NCBI RefSeq assembly: GCF_949987515.2
Contig: NC_082694.2
Span: 12,207,958-12,271,957, forward strand
Length of the DNA stretch: 64,000 nt
DNA from: Delphinus delphis
Lineage: Eukaryota; Chordata; Mammalia; Artiodactyla; Delphinidae
Direction: 5' to 3'
How positions within the stretch are numbered: position 1 is the stretch's first letter; every line of letters begins with the position of its first letter. A program made the translations under genes and the position numbers. The notes under the pieces are model-generated. The model had not been told where the DNA came from. It ran no database searches and saw only the letters and a program-made list of their open reading frames with translations. Shown piece by piece: positions 1 to 11,910 of this stretch.

Positions 1-610
1 ACACCCATTTTAGGCTTGTGTGGTATTAAATTTTTCTGCCAGTAAGTAGAAAAGGCAATTTTTGTAAAAACTGAGAAACAACATGCAGGCGAGAGCAGAT
101 ATTTCAGAAATGACTCAGAATCGTGTTTTGCTAGAAGAATACTAATGAAATACAGAGCATATATTCGTGAAACTGATAACACGCCCTCGGAAAAAAAATG
201 GCTCTTATTAGACATCTGAACTTGAGCAAAACATTCATGTCATGATGATAATATCATGGATTGACTCCTGCTTTATCAGCAAACTACAGAAGGGAAGGTT
301 ATTCTTCAGAGGATACTAAAAGAGCACATCTTTCCGATCATCTGAAAAGGTTTATTCACCTCTGAAACTGACTGTAAACCTTGGTGAAGAAGCTTCTCAG
401 AAATGTCTGACCAGTAAGCTTAAGGGCCAACTCTCCAGTGCATCCCTCCACATCTAACCCGCACCTGTTGGGTGCTTATTCCCTGCGCTCAAGTTCTCTG
501 TTCCAAAAAAAGTTGTGAAATCCACTTTGTGGAAAGAATTACATCGTGAATGCCTGAATGGAATTTTATTTAAAGGAAGTCCATTATGAGTTATCCTAGA
601 GAAGTTCTGG
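1..610. other. No recognisable feature
   Basis: AT-rich sequence with no convincing open frame, repeat or RNA gene that I can identify. Confidence 0.4.
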
Positions 611-611
611 G

Positions 612-800
612 GTTATCTCTGCGACCTCAGGCAAGTTACCTAACTTCTGCATGCATCAGTTTCCCACAGATAAAACAAGAATAATAATAGTGCCTACTTC
701 ATTGGGTGGTTGTAAGGATTAAGTGATTAATACGTTTGAAGGGCTGAGGACAGCACCTTGGATGTAGTTAGTACTCACAAAGCCTAACTATATTGTCATT
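612..800 (+). repeat. MIR SINE
   Basis: The order 'gacctcaggcaagttacc', a run ending in 'ataataatagtgcc', then 'gtaaggattaagtgattaat' and 'tagtactcac' follows the core and 3' half of the MIR consensus. Diverged, as expected for a mammal-wide element. Confidence 0.75.
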
Positions 801-1069
801 GGGAATATCAAATGTTCAATACAGCGAGTTTTCAAAGATGAATAAAATTTGCCATGTTCTGTGTGTTCATTTCCAAGAGTGTAGATGAAATATACAGAAG
901 CCACATGTTATATAATGTGCAGACGCCATGCTATTCGTAATAACCCAATTGCAACATTCGTGGGCATGCTCCCTATGTGCGCCCAGTGTACATCCAAGCA
1001 CAGGCTCTCTCTCTCCTCTGGCCCTGACTGCTTCAGTACACCTCCTGTGTCATTTTCCTGGCTCCCACT

Positions 1070-1650
1070 CATGGTTCTACAGCACTGCCAAGTAACTCCT
1101 AAAAGACTAGCTCTGTGTCACCTTCTGCTCAAATACTTTCAGCGGGTCCCCTTTGTCTACCAAAACCCCAACCTCCTCAGTGATATTCGAGGCCTTCCAG
1201 GATCTGACCCAAACTCCCTTTACATCTTCTGGAAGCCCCTATTCCTGTGGCCTGAAAATCTAATGAATCAGCAAGGCTTTCTCTGAATTCTTCACTACCT
1301 TTTCTCATTTGAAGCCTCTGCTCAAATCCCAATTAGACCTCTGGATTTAGCTCAAAGGACCTGCTGGAGCAGCCTGTCCAGCTCACTCAGCCCAACAGAA
1401 GAAGCCTGTTTCTTCCCAGTGCCCCCTCCCAGGCAGTGTGTGCTGGCCTAGCTAGGGCTCCTATTCCATGTGTGTTGGACCACATTGGGGGATACAGTTA
1501 CTATCTCCCAACTAGGGTTGTTGGTCCCTTGGGGGCGAGGGTCACGTCTCTTTCATGTTCTCCTCAATGACCTATCAGGATGTTTCGCATGTATTAGATG
1601 ATCTAAGGACGTTCTTGGAATTAAGTAATGAATGAACCAGCAATACACAC
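1070..1650 (+). repeat. L2 LINE 3' end
   Basis: The motif order matches the 3' end of L2: 'ctttcagcgggtccc', 'aaccccaacctcctcagtg', 'gaggccttccaggatctgac', a 'tcttctggaagcccc' block, and a tail 'attaagtaatgaatgaacc'. The 133-codon open frame at 885-1286 overlaps this LINE and shows no conserved protein, so I read it as chance. Confidence 0.7.
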
Positions 1651-1984
1651 ACACACGATTTCATCCATAGGCACTGTTTGCTGTGGAAGATTTAGCTGTT
1701 CCTAGACCTTGGGTCTTTGAGGAAAACAGGTCTGTCCTATTCCATTCTCTTTGAACTCTGACCTCATCAAGGAGAAAAAGTGGCTGCTTTTACTGGTCTG
1801 TGTTCTTGCTGATCTATCTTTTCCACAGAGAGAACAAGCCTGAGGTTCAGGCTCCAATGGGCCAGAGAATGGAGAACATTGCTTTGTTTCATTGCGGTCT
1901 TTTTCTATCAATATAAAGTTGATCATATGGTTCAGTCTGATATTTATTAATGACAAGTGATACTGGCTTTTCATTTCTGATAGC

Positions 1985-3180
1985 AGTGCAAAGTATGCAC
2001 CCTAAATCCAGTTATTTATGCACGAGTGAGTCATCATAAAGGAAATGACCAAGTGAACAGTCTGCTGGCAGTGCGTGGATAAGGCAAGCATCACCAGGAC
2101 GTCATGGGATGCTTGAGAGATACGGGTTTACACACCCTCTTAGCCTTGTCAAGCTGACAGGGCAGCCATTTCTTCCCTAAGTGTCTGTGTCCTTCCCCCA
2201 CCTGGTACCACCCCACCGGCCCCCAGAGCAGTTACCAATAGTATCAGCACAGGTTCCCAGGGCAGCTCCTCCCCTGCTCTGGGAGCTCTAGCCTGGAGTC
2301 ACCACATTCTCAGGACCCAGCATGACATCTGCCTCCTGGAAGTCACTCAACGAGCGTTTGAAGTGAACAAGAAACAAGTGAAGTGAAACGCCCACTAGAA
2401 GACAGCCGGCCAAATGCTAACGGCGAGGGTCAGATATTACACAAACTAATAAAGGCCATCCCTGCCAACGTTTTATTAAATAGCTACCTTACACAGTACC
2501 ATATTCAGAGTGGGTGCTCGATAAACATTTCTATTCTATTAATTTTATAGCAATCTATTAATGCTATTTTATTTCTATGTGACAACCCGTATTGCCCTAA
2601 GATCTTTCCTTTCAATTTCCAGAAAGTTAGCTTACCACAGCTAAGAGTCTCTCTCCTGACTTTGGAATGGTCCAGTGAACACTCCAGGATTGGTCATATC
2701 CGTTTTCTGCTCACCTGGACCAGGCTATGCCAGCCACAGGGCGTCATCTTTGTGCAAACCAGGAATGCAGCATCCCCGCCTTCTGAAGCAGGAGGCTGCA
2801 CTGGGGTGCCCGGGCGGTGAGGTAACCAAAGGCTGGGTGTGCCCCCGTGCCCCCCCCCCCCCCCCGCATGGGCCAGTCGGACCTGAAGAGGACCTCTCCT
2901 TATGAAGGCAACATATTTCCCTTCAGGCAGGTCTCATCTCCATCCACATCAGGGTTTTGTATGGAATCCCACCGGCGGCCAAGGGCCAGAGAGAAACTGT
3001 CATCAGCCTAGTGTCCTGTCGCCAGGCCTCAGCCCCAATCTCACGAGCTGTCAGAGCTCACGGAGACGCTTGCTTCCTGACGAGGCCTGGCTGTGTCTAC
3101 ACCGCATGAGCAGTCCTCTGGGAACGGACAGTGCCCTGCACCCTTCCCCTTTCCTTTCTCATTTTTTATGACTCATTGAT
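1985..3180. other. Unique sequence, no gene recognised
   Basis: No repeat or gene I can name, apart from a 16-base run of C at 2850-2865. Short open frames here (2675-2905 and 2902-3171, +) have no recognisable domain. Confidence 0.4.
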
Positions 3181-3184
3181 TGTT

Positions 3185-3530
3185 TTCCCTCTAGGTGGTT
3201 TTTTATTGATAGACTTTTTTTGAGCAGTTTTAGGTTTACAGAAAAATAACCAGAAGTACAAAGAGTTCCCATATACGCCCTCCTCCACCCTCCCCAGTCT
3301 TCCCTATTATTACCATCTTGCATTAATGTGGCACGTTTGTTACAACGATGAGCCTTACCATTATTATTAACTAAAGTCCATAGTTTACATCAGGGCTCAC
3401 TCTTTGTGTCGTACATTCCATAGGTTTGACAACTGTAAAACGACATATATCCATCACTACAGTATCATACAGAGTAGTTCCATTGCCCCCAGATCCTCTG
3501 CATTTCTTTCCTTTTCTATAAAATCTGCTT
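3185..3530 (-). repeat. L1M 3' end (antisense)
   Basis: Reads as the reverse complement of an old L1 3' end: 'gagcagttttaggtttacag', 'agagttcccatatac', 'tattattaccatcttgcat', 'aaagtccatagtttacat' and 'cactacagtatcatacagag' occur in consensus order. Confidence 0.65.
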
Positions 3531-4824
3531 CTGGCAGAGCTGCTTCAGGGGCGTCCACTTCGGAGGCCTGGCAGAATCTGTGCCGTCCATCAGCTGTGGG
3601 CGCCCTTGCTTACACGTGGGCTGGGGGGGCCGCGGGAGGGGCTCTGGTGAGAGGAGGGGTGTAGAAAGTGGCATCATCGCTGAGAAACAGCAGGAGAGCC
3701 AGTGAATTCTATTCTTGAATCATTGGAGGTGGTGAAGAGCATTCTTCTTCCTGCAGCTATAGCGAGCACCTTGCTTCTGTGGTCATCACTCGTGGGGGTA
3801 GGACCCAGAGGACCTGGAGTCTGTGTGGCCCACGTGTCCTGACCACCGGAGTCAGAGGACCTGTGGCCAAGTTCCCATGCATCTGCCCCTGCTGCCTCTG
3901 TCAGCAGCTCTGGGCAGACTGGTCGCCCCTCTTCCACACAAGGGGAGGGATGCGAGTAGGGACAGATCAGGGCCAGACTGGGATGGCTGTGACATGCAGT
4001 CTCTGTTCCATGGGCCCTGCCAGCACAGTGTGGGGCCCACATCTCAGCCTCGCGAGCACAGGAAGAACCCTCCAGGGAGTGCTGGGAGGATGGGCCAAAT
4101 TGGGGGATGGGTGTCGGGAGGAAGACTGGCTGGCAAAGTTGAACTCCTCTGCTCAACTTAAGAAGATTCCGTCGAGGTAAGTGTTCCCCATGCTAGGTGT
4201 TTCTGCACAGACACAAGCATCGCCTTCCCCCTTTCCTGGAAACATCATGTCCCGAGGCTGCAGCCAGCCTGTTCCTGGAAGTGGGGTGAGGGAGACCCCT
4301 ATAAGGCAAGGTCTGTTCTGGTTGCCACTTCCTGGGTGCCCTTGCACGCTCTGCAGGTGTCCACACGACTCCAGATACAGACCCACACCAGACGTGGATC
4401 AGAGCTACAAGGCTTTCTTTCTTCTTTCCTATACAACCTAACGCAAAGGATTTGAAAAGCAGTAAAACAAAGAATCCTATCAAGAGCCCCAGAGCATAAA
4501 AGATAAAGCATCCCACCGCCACCCTGCCCCCGGACCCACGTGTGGTCTGCCCAAGTGCAGGGGGGCAGAGTGGGCCACAGGGAGCTGCGGGCGAGTGCCC
4601 ACTTAGAAGGCCCCAGAACCACACCCCCATGCCCACTCTTAGAATTCTAAAGAGAGAACTAGAGAATTTTTCTCCAGCTCTAATCTTGGCAGACTGTGGG
4701 GAAATGGATGGACACGGGCCCAAGACAAAATATGACATCAGATGCACCTGCCTCTCACATCCTCTGGGAAGGTGGTCGCCAGAAGGGAGTCAGGCCTGGA
4801 CCACACTGCTGGGGGAGAGTCCCA
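3531..4824. other. Unique GC-rich sequence, no gene recognised
   Basis: Several overlapping open frames of 60-184 codons occur on both strands, the longest at 4193-4747 (-). They overlap each other, have biased low-information composition and show no domain or splice structure I recognise, so none is called as a gene. Confidence 0.4.
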
Positions 4825-5015
4825 GTGTAGCTGCTTATTAGCTGTGCAGCTCTGGGCAGGCTGGTCTTCCACTCGTGGCTTTATCTGTAGAATGGAGGTG
4901 AAAACAACCGTGGACCACAGAAGGCAATTGTGAGAAGACACAAGTGACTTTGTGCATAGCCCTTAGAATGGAGACAGGCAGTCAAAAACATTAGCTGTTC
5001 TTATTTGTTCAGAGG
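4825..5015 (+). repeat. MIR SINE
   Basis: 'ttattagctgtgcagctctg', 'tctgtagaatggaggtgaaa' and a 3' part ending 'acattagctgttctta' match the MIR order. Moderately diverged. Confidence 0.7.
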
Positions 5016-5743
5016 ACTTGAATGCATTCTTTTACTTATGTATTTATTTATTTTTGGCTGGAAGATGAGATGGATCTTTTCTCTCTGATTCATATTTGGT
5101 GACCAAAACCACCTGGCTTCTTGGGATTCGTACGAATAAATGGACAAATCTCACTTTCCGATTGACACCGTTCCCGTTCTTGCCCTGTGGCTGTCAAACA
5201 CAGGGACCTTTGTTACCGGACAGACACATGCTCCCTTATTCTCACCGAACTCCAGGAAAGAGGATCAAGTTCTATAAAGCAGGAACATCAGAAAAAGGTA
5301 ATCCTCTCATTAGGACGTTCTTCCCTTGGCCATATTAAGACTCTAAGTTTTACTAAAAAAAATTAATGGTGAAGATGAGGTAGTAAGACACTGTCAGTTC
5401 TATTGATACAACCCAGCAAATATTTTTAATGCTAATATTAAATATTAGTTTAATATTTAATTGCATTTTTAATAACATAAAATGTTTAAAATACAGCACG
5501 CATGTTTGGACATAGATGCGGTAAGACATATTTCAGAATGTGCAGCTTTTCCAATGTTCAGCATTGACATCCTTAATAAATACTTCTGTGCCTCTTCACC
5601 ATGGCCCACATCCACACCACCCTCCCGTTGCCCACTGAGGAACATCTCAGAATTTAGAGGAAAGGGTTTTGAGATATCTCTAACACACATTTTAAAACCT
5701 AAGAAAAATTAGGCTAAGAGCAGCAGAGGCAACAGCAGCAAAA

Positions 5744-5763
5744 AAGGAAAAAAAAAAAAAAAA
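5744..5763 (+). repeat. A-rich tract
   Basis: A run of A interrupted by few other bases, sitting 70 bp upstream of the CA-rich microsatellite. No upstream retroposed body or TSD could be identified. Confidence 0.6.
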
Positions 5764-5829
5764 CACACTCTTCTGTGTCGGGGAGAGTGTTTAAGAGATG
5801 TGCAAAAAGAATTCCATGTGCGCATGTTA

Positions 5830-5972
5830 TACACAGACACTCATGCACTCATACACACACACACTCATACACACACATACTCATACATACTTATACACTC
5901 ACACACTCATACACACAGTTATACACACATACACACACACTCATACACACACACATACATACACACACTTGG
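5830..5972 (+). repeat. CA/CATA-rich microsatellite
   Basis: Irregular array of ACACAC, TCATAC and ACATAC units. Open in all three forward frames, so the His/Thr-rich and Tyr/Ile/His-rich open frames over it are artefacts of the repeat. Confidence 0.9.
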
Positions 5973-5974
5973 TG

Positions 5975-8900
5975 TCATGCTAAGGCCCTGCTGGTGTGAG
6001 GGAAACCATGTCACCTTTCAACACAATTTGGGGAACCCGACTCTCAAGGAAAAGCTCCTCTTGGCAGCAGCGAACGCTGCCGAGGCTGATGCTTCCAAAG
6101 GCCAAAGAAAATTGAAAAGAGTTCCTTTTAGCCTCCCCCAGAGGCAACCCCACTTCACGTTTCACAATAACGCAGCTCTCAAAGAGCTCCTTTGGGGCCC
6201 TGTGTGATTTCCTTAACTTCTGTTGGCATTGGAAAGCAGGTCTGCCACATCCGACGGCTTGAGTGGTTTCATCCCAGGCACTTGCCCTCCCTAAAGCACA
6301 GCAGGGGGTGGGGCAGGACAGCAACCTGCCTTCCTGGTTGGCAGCCAGGCAGCCAGCATTGGAAACACACCCTGGCCCCGGCCCTGGTGGAACAGTGGTC
6401 CCCAGAGGCAACATCTCAGACTTGTACTGGGCGTAAAGCCCATGGCCCTTCGCAAGGGGAAATACTGCTCAGTCTTCTTCTATGTAGGAGCCAAGAAACT
6501 AGACCCCCCAGTCTTGCTTCTCCTTGATTCTTGGGACCTGTTCTTCCCGGTTATGTGGGAATTGCCACTTAAGCACAGTGGCTACTCGTCCTGTCTGCAC
6601 TTTCTGTGCCCCTTCAAGCAACCTGAAGGCTTTCTCCTGTCTTAGTCTCTGGGTTCTCACAGCCACACCCATAGCGAGTCCTCAATAAAGGCTGCATGGA
6701 GACCCAGTGGGTGGATGAACAAGGATTGGCTGGGTGAGTTCGAGGCCATTCTTGAAGGACGTGTTTAGTTACAGCATCCTGGGTGGTGACGAAGTAGAGA
6801 AAGGCTGCTGAGAACAGGCAGATCTGGCCTCCTTTAGCTCAGAGAGGGGTTAAAGGAGAACAGGGTGCCTCGTCCGCAAAGACGGTCACCTGTACACAAG
6901 GGGAGAGCAGAAGCGTGACTTGCTCTGCACAACTGCGTCTGACTCACGACCCCAAAGCCGGCTGTAGGTCATCCGGAGACTGCTAGCAAGATACCTGCAT
7001 GTCAAAACTGACATTTTCAGAGGTCACAGGGAAACATCTTTAAAGTCAGGCTTTGGCCAGAGAGGACACACGTTATTTTAGATTCCAAAAGCTCCCTGGA
7101 TCGATCAAGAGCAAGACCTGGCTAACTTGACCATGGGGTTTGCTGTAAGCCTGAATGAACTGCAGATGAGAACTTCCGTTCGGAGGCTTCCTGAAGCCTC
7201 GGGAAGCAGGGGAGACGCCCTCTGGCAGCGAGGAGAGTGGCTGAGGGACAGATGCAGAGAGAAGAGGGGTGCGTCCCCATCCTGTTACCGAATGAATGGG
7301 GTCCTCCTGCTTGCCACTTACAGAGTCAAGTTCATAAACGCTGGTAGAGGGGAACGTTGTCTTTAATCAGAATGCCGGCAATCTGGGGAGTTGGTGGACA
7401 CAGTGCCCCCCAAGGACCACCTCCGAAGATTCTGCTTGGCTGTGAAAGTTTTAAAAGAAGGACCAGCAGTAATCTCACTTAAGCATGGAGATAGGGGGTC
7501 AGAGTCGCCGCCAGCCCCTCCTGCATGCATGCTCGTGGACTCGTTATCTCGTTCACACAGTTTGGTCACACCATTTGTTCGCGAGATTACTGAAGGGGAA
7601 GCTAGGGAAGAGATCCAGTCATCTGTTAATTACTTATTCTTCATTCCTACTTCTTTGATCTATGGAAAGAACCAACTGAGTTGGGCAAGGTATTGTGTGA
7701 TTAAAAGATTTGAAAGATGTGCTCGGCCGGAGATGGGTAGAGCATGGGGTGCCTGGTTAAAAGTTAGTTACAATAGAGCTTTGCTAAAGTGACAAGGAAA
7801 GGGGCTTCCTGTTGAGGGCAGTTTCCTGCAAAGAGCTGCTTCCAACCCCTCCTGGCAGAGGTGGGAGGAGAAACCCCCAGCCTGGTGAGAACCAGAGGGT
7901 GAGATGGGAAGGGCTCTGAGAGAAGTAGGGGCTGAGCTAGGGTCTGAGAAGATCCTGGAATCTAAATTCCTGAGAAGATCCTCATTCACACCAGAAAGGC
8001 TGGGAGGTATCCAGGTAAATGCCCGTGGCATTTGGCCTGAAATGGCCACATGGCCTGAAAAGGCCCAGTGCTCCTATGTGCCCACAGAGGAGAAACAGGT
8101 GTAGCTGGGAGCTGACCTGCCATGAGGTCATCATTACAAAGCCTGGGAACAAGTGACAGACAAGGCTGATGTTGAGAGGATCTGAAAGGCCAGGGAGATC
8201 AGAGCTGTGGTGGTCCCAAAGGACAGAGGGCCAGCCAGACCCAGTGGTGCCCAGTGGTGATATTTAAAGACGGGACCAGTCAGCCCCAGCCCAACCAACA
8301 CCCTCTATGGACCGAAGGCTAGGTGAGTGCAGTGGCCCCACCACATACGACAAGAATCCGTCAGCTTCTCCCTCTTCAGCTGCCATCCTGGGACAGAAGC
8401 AGGGGAAGAGACACCTTTTCAGAAGGAAATATGAATGTGATTTAGCTATGTATTTACCCCAAAGTGAATTAAACCCAAAGACTCCAAGTTGCTTTCAGCA
8501 GGCAAGTTTAAGGTTCTCCTCTATCCCGACCGCCGTCAGTAGGAAATGAGATTTCTGTGGAGAATTTTTTAAAGGAAATAAATTACCCTTTTCTAAACAT
8601 CTGAGTTACAGTGTTAAATTTTTCCTCTGCCAGAAGTATGAGTGATATGGGAAGTCCGGCACACAGAAGGAGCTTAATTCACGCTGCTGGTTTAATAAAT
8701 GTTTGTCATGGAGGTGCAGGGAAGCTCCACTCACTGAAACACTCCTCTTAGCAGGCGTTTGTGCTGGACGGAAGTACACATTGGTGTGTGGTTGGGGATT
8801 AAAAGAGAGGACCCCTGACTGTGTAGTCCAGTGGCTTAGGTTTTCTGGGCTGGTCCTGCCACGGAGCAGCTGTGGGATCCCTGTGGAATCATTAAGCTGT

Positions 8901-9140
8901 TCTGGGGTTCTGTTTCTTCCTTTAACGTGAAGGAATTGGTTAAGACCATTTCTAAAATTCTTCCGCCAATGACTAATGACAATAATGTCAGTAAATGTTA
9001 TACAAGCATTTCTTGAGTGCTTTCTAGCTGCCAACCACTGAGATTTGCTTTGTTTGTAGAACCCCAATTCACCCCTAAAATCATTTTATGAAGGAAATAA
9101 AACTGTTACCATTTGCATAAGGTTTAATTGTCTACGTAGA
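5975..9140. other. Mostly unique sequence, no gene recognised
   Basis: About 3 kb without an obvious young repeat. Weak MIR-like motifs occur around 8820-9100 (for example 'catttcttgagtgctttcta') but are too eroded to delimit. Open frames at 5980-6414 (-), 7391-7792 (+) and 8606-9067 (-) have no family resemblance I can name. Confidence 0.4.
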
Positions 9141-9144
9141 CATT

Positions 9145-9236
9145 TCCAAAAATCTATAAACTGTTAGATATAATAACATTTAGTGAAGAGATAAAATGTA
9201 TACACATCAAAGAACTAGGAAGCACAATTAAAGAGA
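9145..9236 (+). repeat. Old L1, first fragment
   Basis: The segment 'tctataaactgttagatata' onward resembles the reverse-transcriptase part of L1 ORF2. It continues after the LTR at 9775 with 'catttataatagtttcag', as in the L1 consensus, so the LTR split one element. Confidence 0.6.
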
Positions 9237-9774
9237 TGTTCTAGAACCAAACTTGGGTCAGCTCGTCCACATGCAGTCAAACCAATCTACTGACACCGGG
9301 TTGTGGTGAAGGAAAGTACAGCATTTATTGCAGGGCACCAAGAGAGGAGTCCAGGTAGCTAGTGCTCAAAAGACCCAAACTCCCTGATGGCTTTCAGGGA
9401 AATGTTTTTAAAGACAGGGTGAGGGAGGGGGGTTGAGGTACCAACCCATCTGGGGTCTATATGCTGTTGGCAGCACATAACTGACTTCTTCCCTGGTGGG
9501 GGTTTCAGTATCTGCAAAACAGCTGAAGGATTTGGCCCAGAGTATTATCTCTAGCCCTGGAGAAGGAACTAAATGCCCTTGACTTTGTTTAATGGCTAAA
9601 CTCTTATTATTTTGTCTTGTTTGACTGTTTTCCTTTGTTTCTGCATTTTCTCACTTCTCTGATTATTCTTTGGAACTCGGCCTAGGAGGCTAGAGTTTTT
9701 CTACAAACAAGAAGCAGGCAGAGGAAATGAGAGGTCTGTCCCATAAAGGCCCCATAGGGTCCTGTTCAGTTACA
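9237..9774 (-). mobile_element. Solo endogenous-retrovirus LTR (antisense)
   Basis: A 538-bp element starting TGTT and ending ACA, flanked on both sides by the 4-bp duplication GAGA (9233-9236 and 9775-9778). The minus strand carries an AATAAA signal (plus-strand TTTATT near 9330). This fits an LTR with R/U5 toward the low-coordinate end. No internal retroviral sequence is present, so it is a solo LTR left by recombination between two LTRs. A 4-bp TSD is typical of class I (gamma-like) ERVs; the family name is not known to me. Confidence 0.75.
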
Positions 9775-9888
9775 GAGAAATCATTTATAATAGTTTCAGA
9801 AAATATTAATTCCCTGAGAATGAATGTAGCAATACATGTGGAAGACCTCTGAAAGGAAAGTATCCAATTTTATTAAGAGGTATTAATA
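9775..9888 (+). repeat. Old L1, second fragment
   Basis: ORF2-like sequence between the LTR and the SINE: 'catttataatagtttcag', then 'gaatgaatgtagcaatacat'. Joins the fragments on either side into one interrupted L1. Confidence 0.6.
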
Positions 9889-10092
9889 GGGCCTTCCCTG
9901 GTGGTCCAGTGGTTAAGACTTCACCTTCCAATGCAGGGGGTGCGGGTTCGATCCCTGGTGTGGGAGCTAAGATGCCACATGCCACATGCCTTGCAGCCAA
10001 AAAACCAAAACGTAAAACAGAAGCAATATTGTAACAAATTCAATAAAGACTTTAAAGATGGTCCACATCAAAAAAAAAATCTTTTAAAAAAC
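9889..10092 (+). mobile_element. CHR-type tRNA-derived SINE
   Basis: Head 'gggccttccctggtggtcca', B-box-like GGTTCGATCC at 9945-9954, and a 3' part ending 'caataaagactttaaagatg' before an A-rich tail. The 13-bp TSD AGAGGTATTAATA is exact (9876-9888 and 10093-10105). This is the cetacean/hippo SINE type, transcribed by RNA polymerase III from tRNA-like internal boxes. Confidence 0.93.
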
Positions 10093-10105
10093 AGAGGTAT
10101 TAATA

Positions 10106-11690
10106 AATGGAGAGATAAATCATGTTCATGGATAATATGATTTAATATTATAATGTAATCTATACATTCAGTGAATTCCTATCAAGTTCCCAATAGGTTT
10201 TTTAATTGAACCTGAAAAGATGATTCTAAACTTATCTGAAGGAGTAAAGGACCAAAAATAGGCAGACATTTCTATAAAAGAAGTGAGGGAGAGCTTACCT
10301 TACCAGACATCTGGACTTTTATGAAGCTGGAATAATTAAACCATTGTAGTATTGGTTCATGGATAGAAAACTTGACTGTGGAATACAAATGAGATCAAAG
10401 AAAAAGACTCTTGTGCATATAAAGAATTTTGGTATCTGAGAGAGGGGTAAAGAAGTTCAGTGAGGAGAGGAGAAACTCATCATTAAATGGAGTTGGAAAA
10501 AATAGTTAACCGTGTGAGAAAAAAGGAACTTGGCTATCTCCCTCCAACTATAACTGGAAAATAACCCCAGATAAGGTAAAAAATTAAATGTCAAAAATAA
10601 GTTTTAAAATTCATGGTAGATAATACAGGTGACGATCTTTTATACCTCCTGAGAGCTAAAGATTTTCTTAAACAAGCACTTAAAATTGATCATAAAATGA
10701 TCAATTTAGCTATATCAAAATCAAGAACCTTTGTTCACCAAGAGATAATTTTAAACAGTGAAAAGTCAGAGTGGAAACTGGAACAAGATATTGATATGTA
10801 GAACTGCTACAAATCAATTAAAAAAAAAAAAGCACAAACAACCCGTGATAATAATGGGGGAAAGAAACCAAGAGATATTTTGCAGAAGAGGAAACATATA
10901 TGCCCAATTAATTTATAAAGAGATTCACAAGGAAAAATGCAAATCAAGATCACAATGAAATAGCATTTTATACCCATTCAATTAGCAAAAAGTTTAACAA
11001 GTCTAATATGATGGAGTGTTAAAGATGAATCTTGTGGCCTTGTAGATTGGTGCAAACTCTTTAGAAAATGGTTTGGCATGATCGCCTGAAGTTGAACTTT
11101 CATATGTTCTCTGTCATGATTCCCTTCCAAGATTCAGAGCCAAGAGAAACTCTTATACTTGTAAAACAGCAGATGTGCACAAGTATGATTAAAACAGCAC
11201 TGTTTTAACTAGCACAAGTCTGGGCCCCTACTTCCCAAGTGCCCCTCAGTGGGAGAGTGGATGAGTACATTATGGTATACCCTGTGATGCACCAGTAAGA
11301 ACAAATGAACTACAGTGACACACAGTACTATGGGTGGATATTAACAGTATAATATTAAGTGGAAAAGGTAAGTCCCCCAAAGTTACATGTAGCATACCAT
11401 CTTGACAAAGTTAAAAACAATTAAGATAAGAATATCCATACCTTCTAGAAATACATACAGAAGGATAAAACTAAATACAGGGAAACAGGGGTATTAGGAA
11501 CACAGGACTCAAGATGATGGTGACCTCAGGAATGGAGGGAAGGGGTTAATGAGACATTGGGGACCATAAAGTGAGACGTAGGTTGCCGTCCTGGTCATAG
11601 CTTTCATTCTGGGTGATGGAAATATGGGTGCTCATCACACTATGGTAAATAACTCATTACAGAGCTAAATAAATGACAAAGCCACACACA
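10106..11690 (+). repeat. Old L1, third fragment (ORF2 3' part and 3' UTR)
   Basis: The end of ORF2 and the 3' UTR are recognisable. Motifs include 'aatggagagataaatcatg', 'gacatctggacttttatgaa' and 'gaaaaatgcaaatcaagatc', then 'agattggtgcaaactcttta' and a degenerate tail around 11690. All frames are full of stops. The 62-codon frame at 10613-10801 is a remnant of L1 ORF2, not a host gene. Confidence 0.8.
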
Positions 11691-11754
11691 GATCAGAGGT
11701 GGAAACTGTTATAACCAAGGACTGTGATTAATCTAATTCGTGAGCTCTGAGGGA

Positions 11755-11910
11755 TGGGGAACGGGTACCTGGTGGGGTAAGTGCTATTATTATCTACATG
11801 TTACAGGCAAGGAAACTCAGGCTGGTTAAACAACTTGCCCCAGACCACACAGCTAAGAAGTAGCAGAGCGGGACCCAAAGCCAGAGCATTGATGACACCC
11901 ACGTAACCAA
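11755..11910 (-). repeat. MIR SINE (antisense)
   Basis: Reverse-complement MIR order: 'tattattatctacatgttac', 'aaggaaactcaggctggtta', 'cttgccccagaccacacagc'. Confidence 0.75.

Noticed and set aside
5775..6207. His/Thr/Tyr-rich open frames
   Set aside because: Translations of a CA/CATA microsatellite in three frames.
9901..9990. tRNA gene suggested by GGTTCGATCC
   Set aside because: The B box belongs to a tRNA-derived SINE; there is no full cloverleaf and a SINE body and tail follow.
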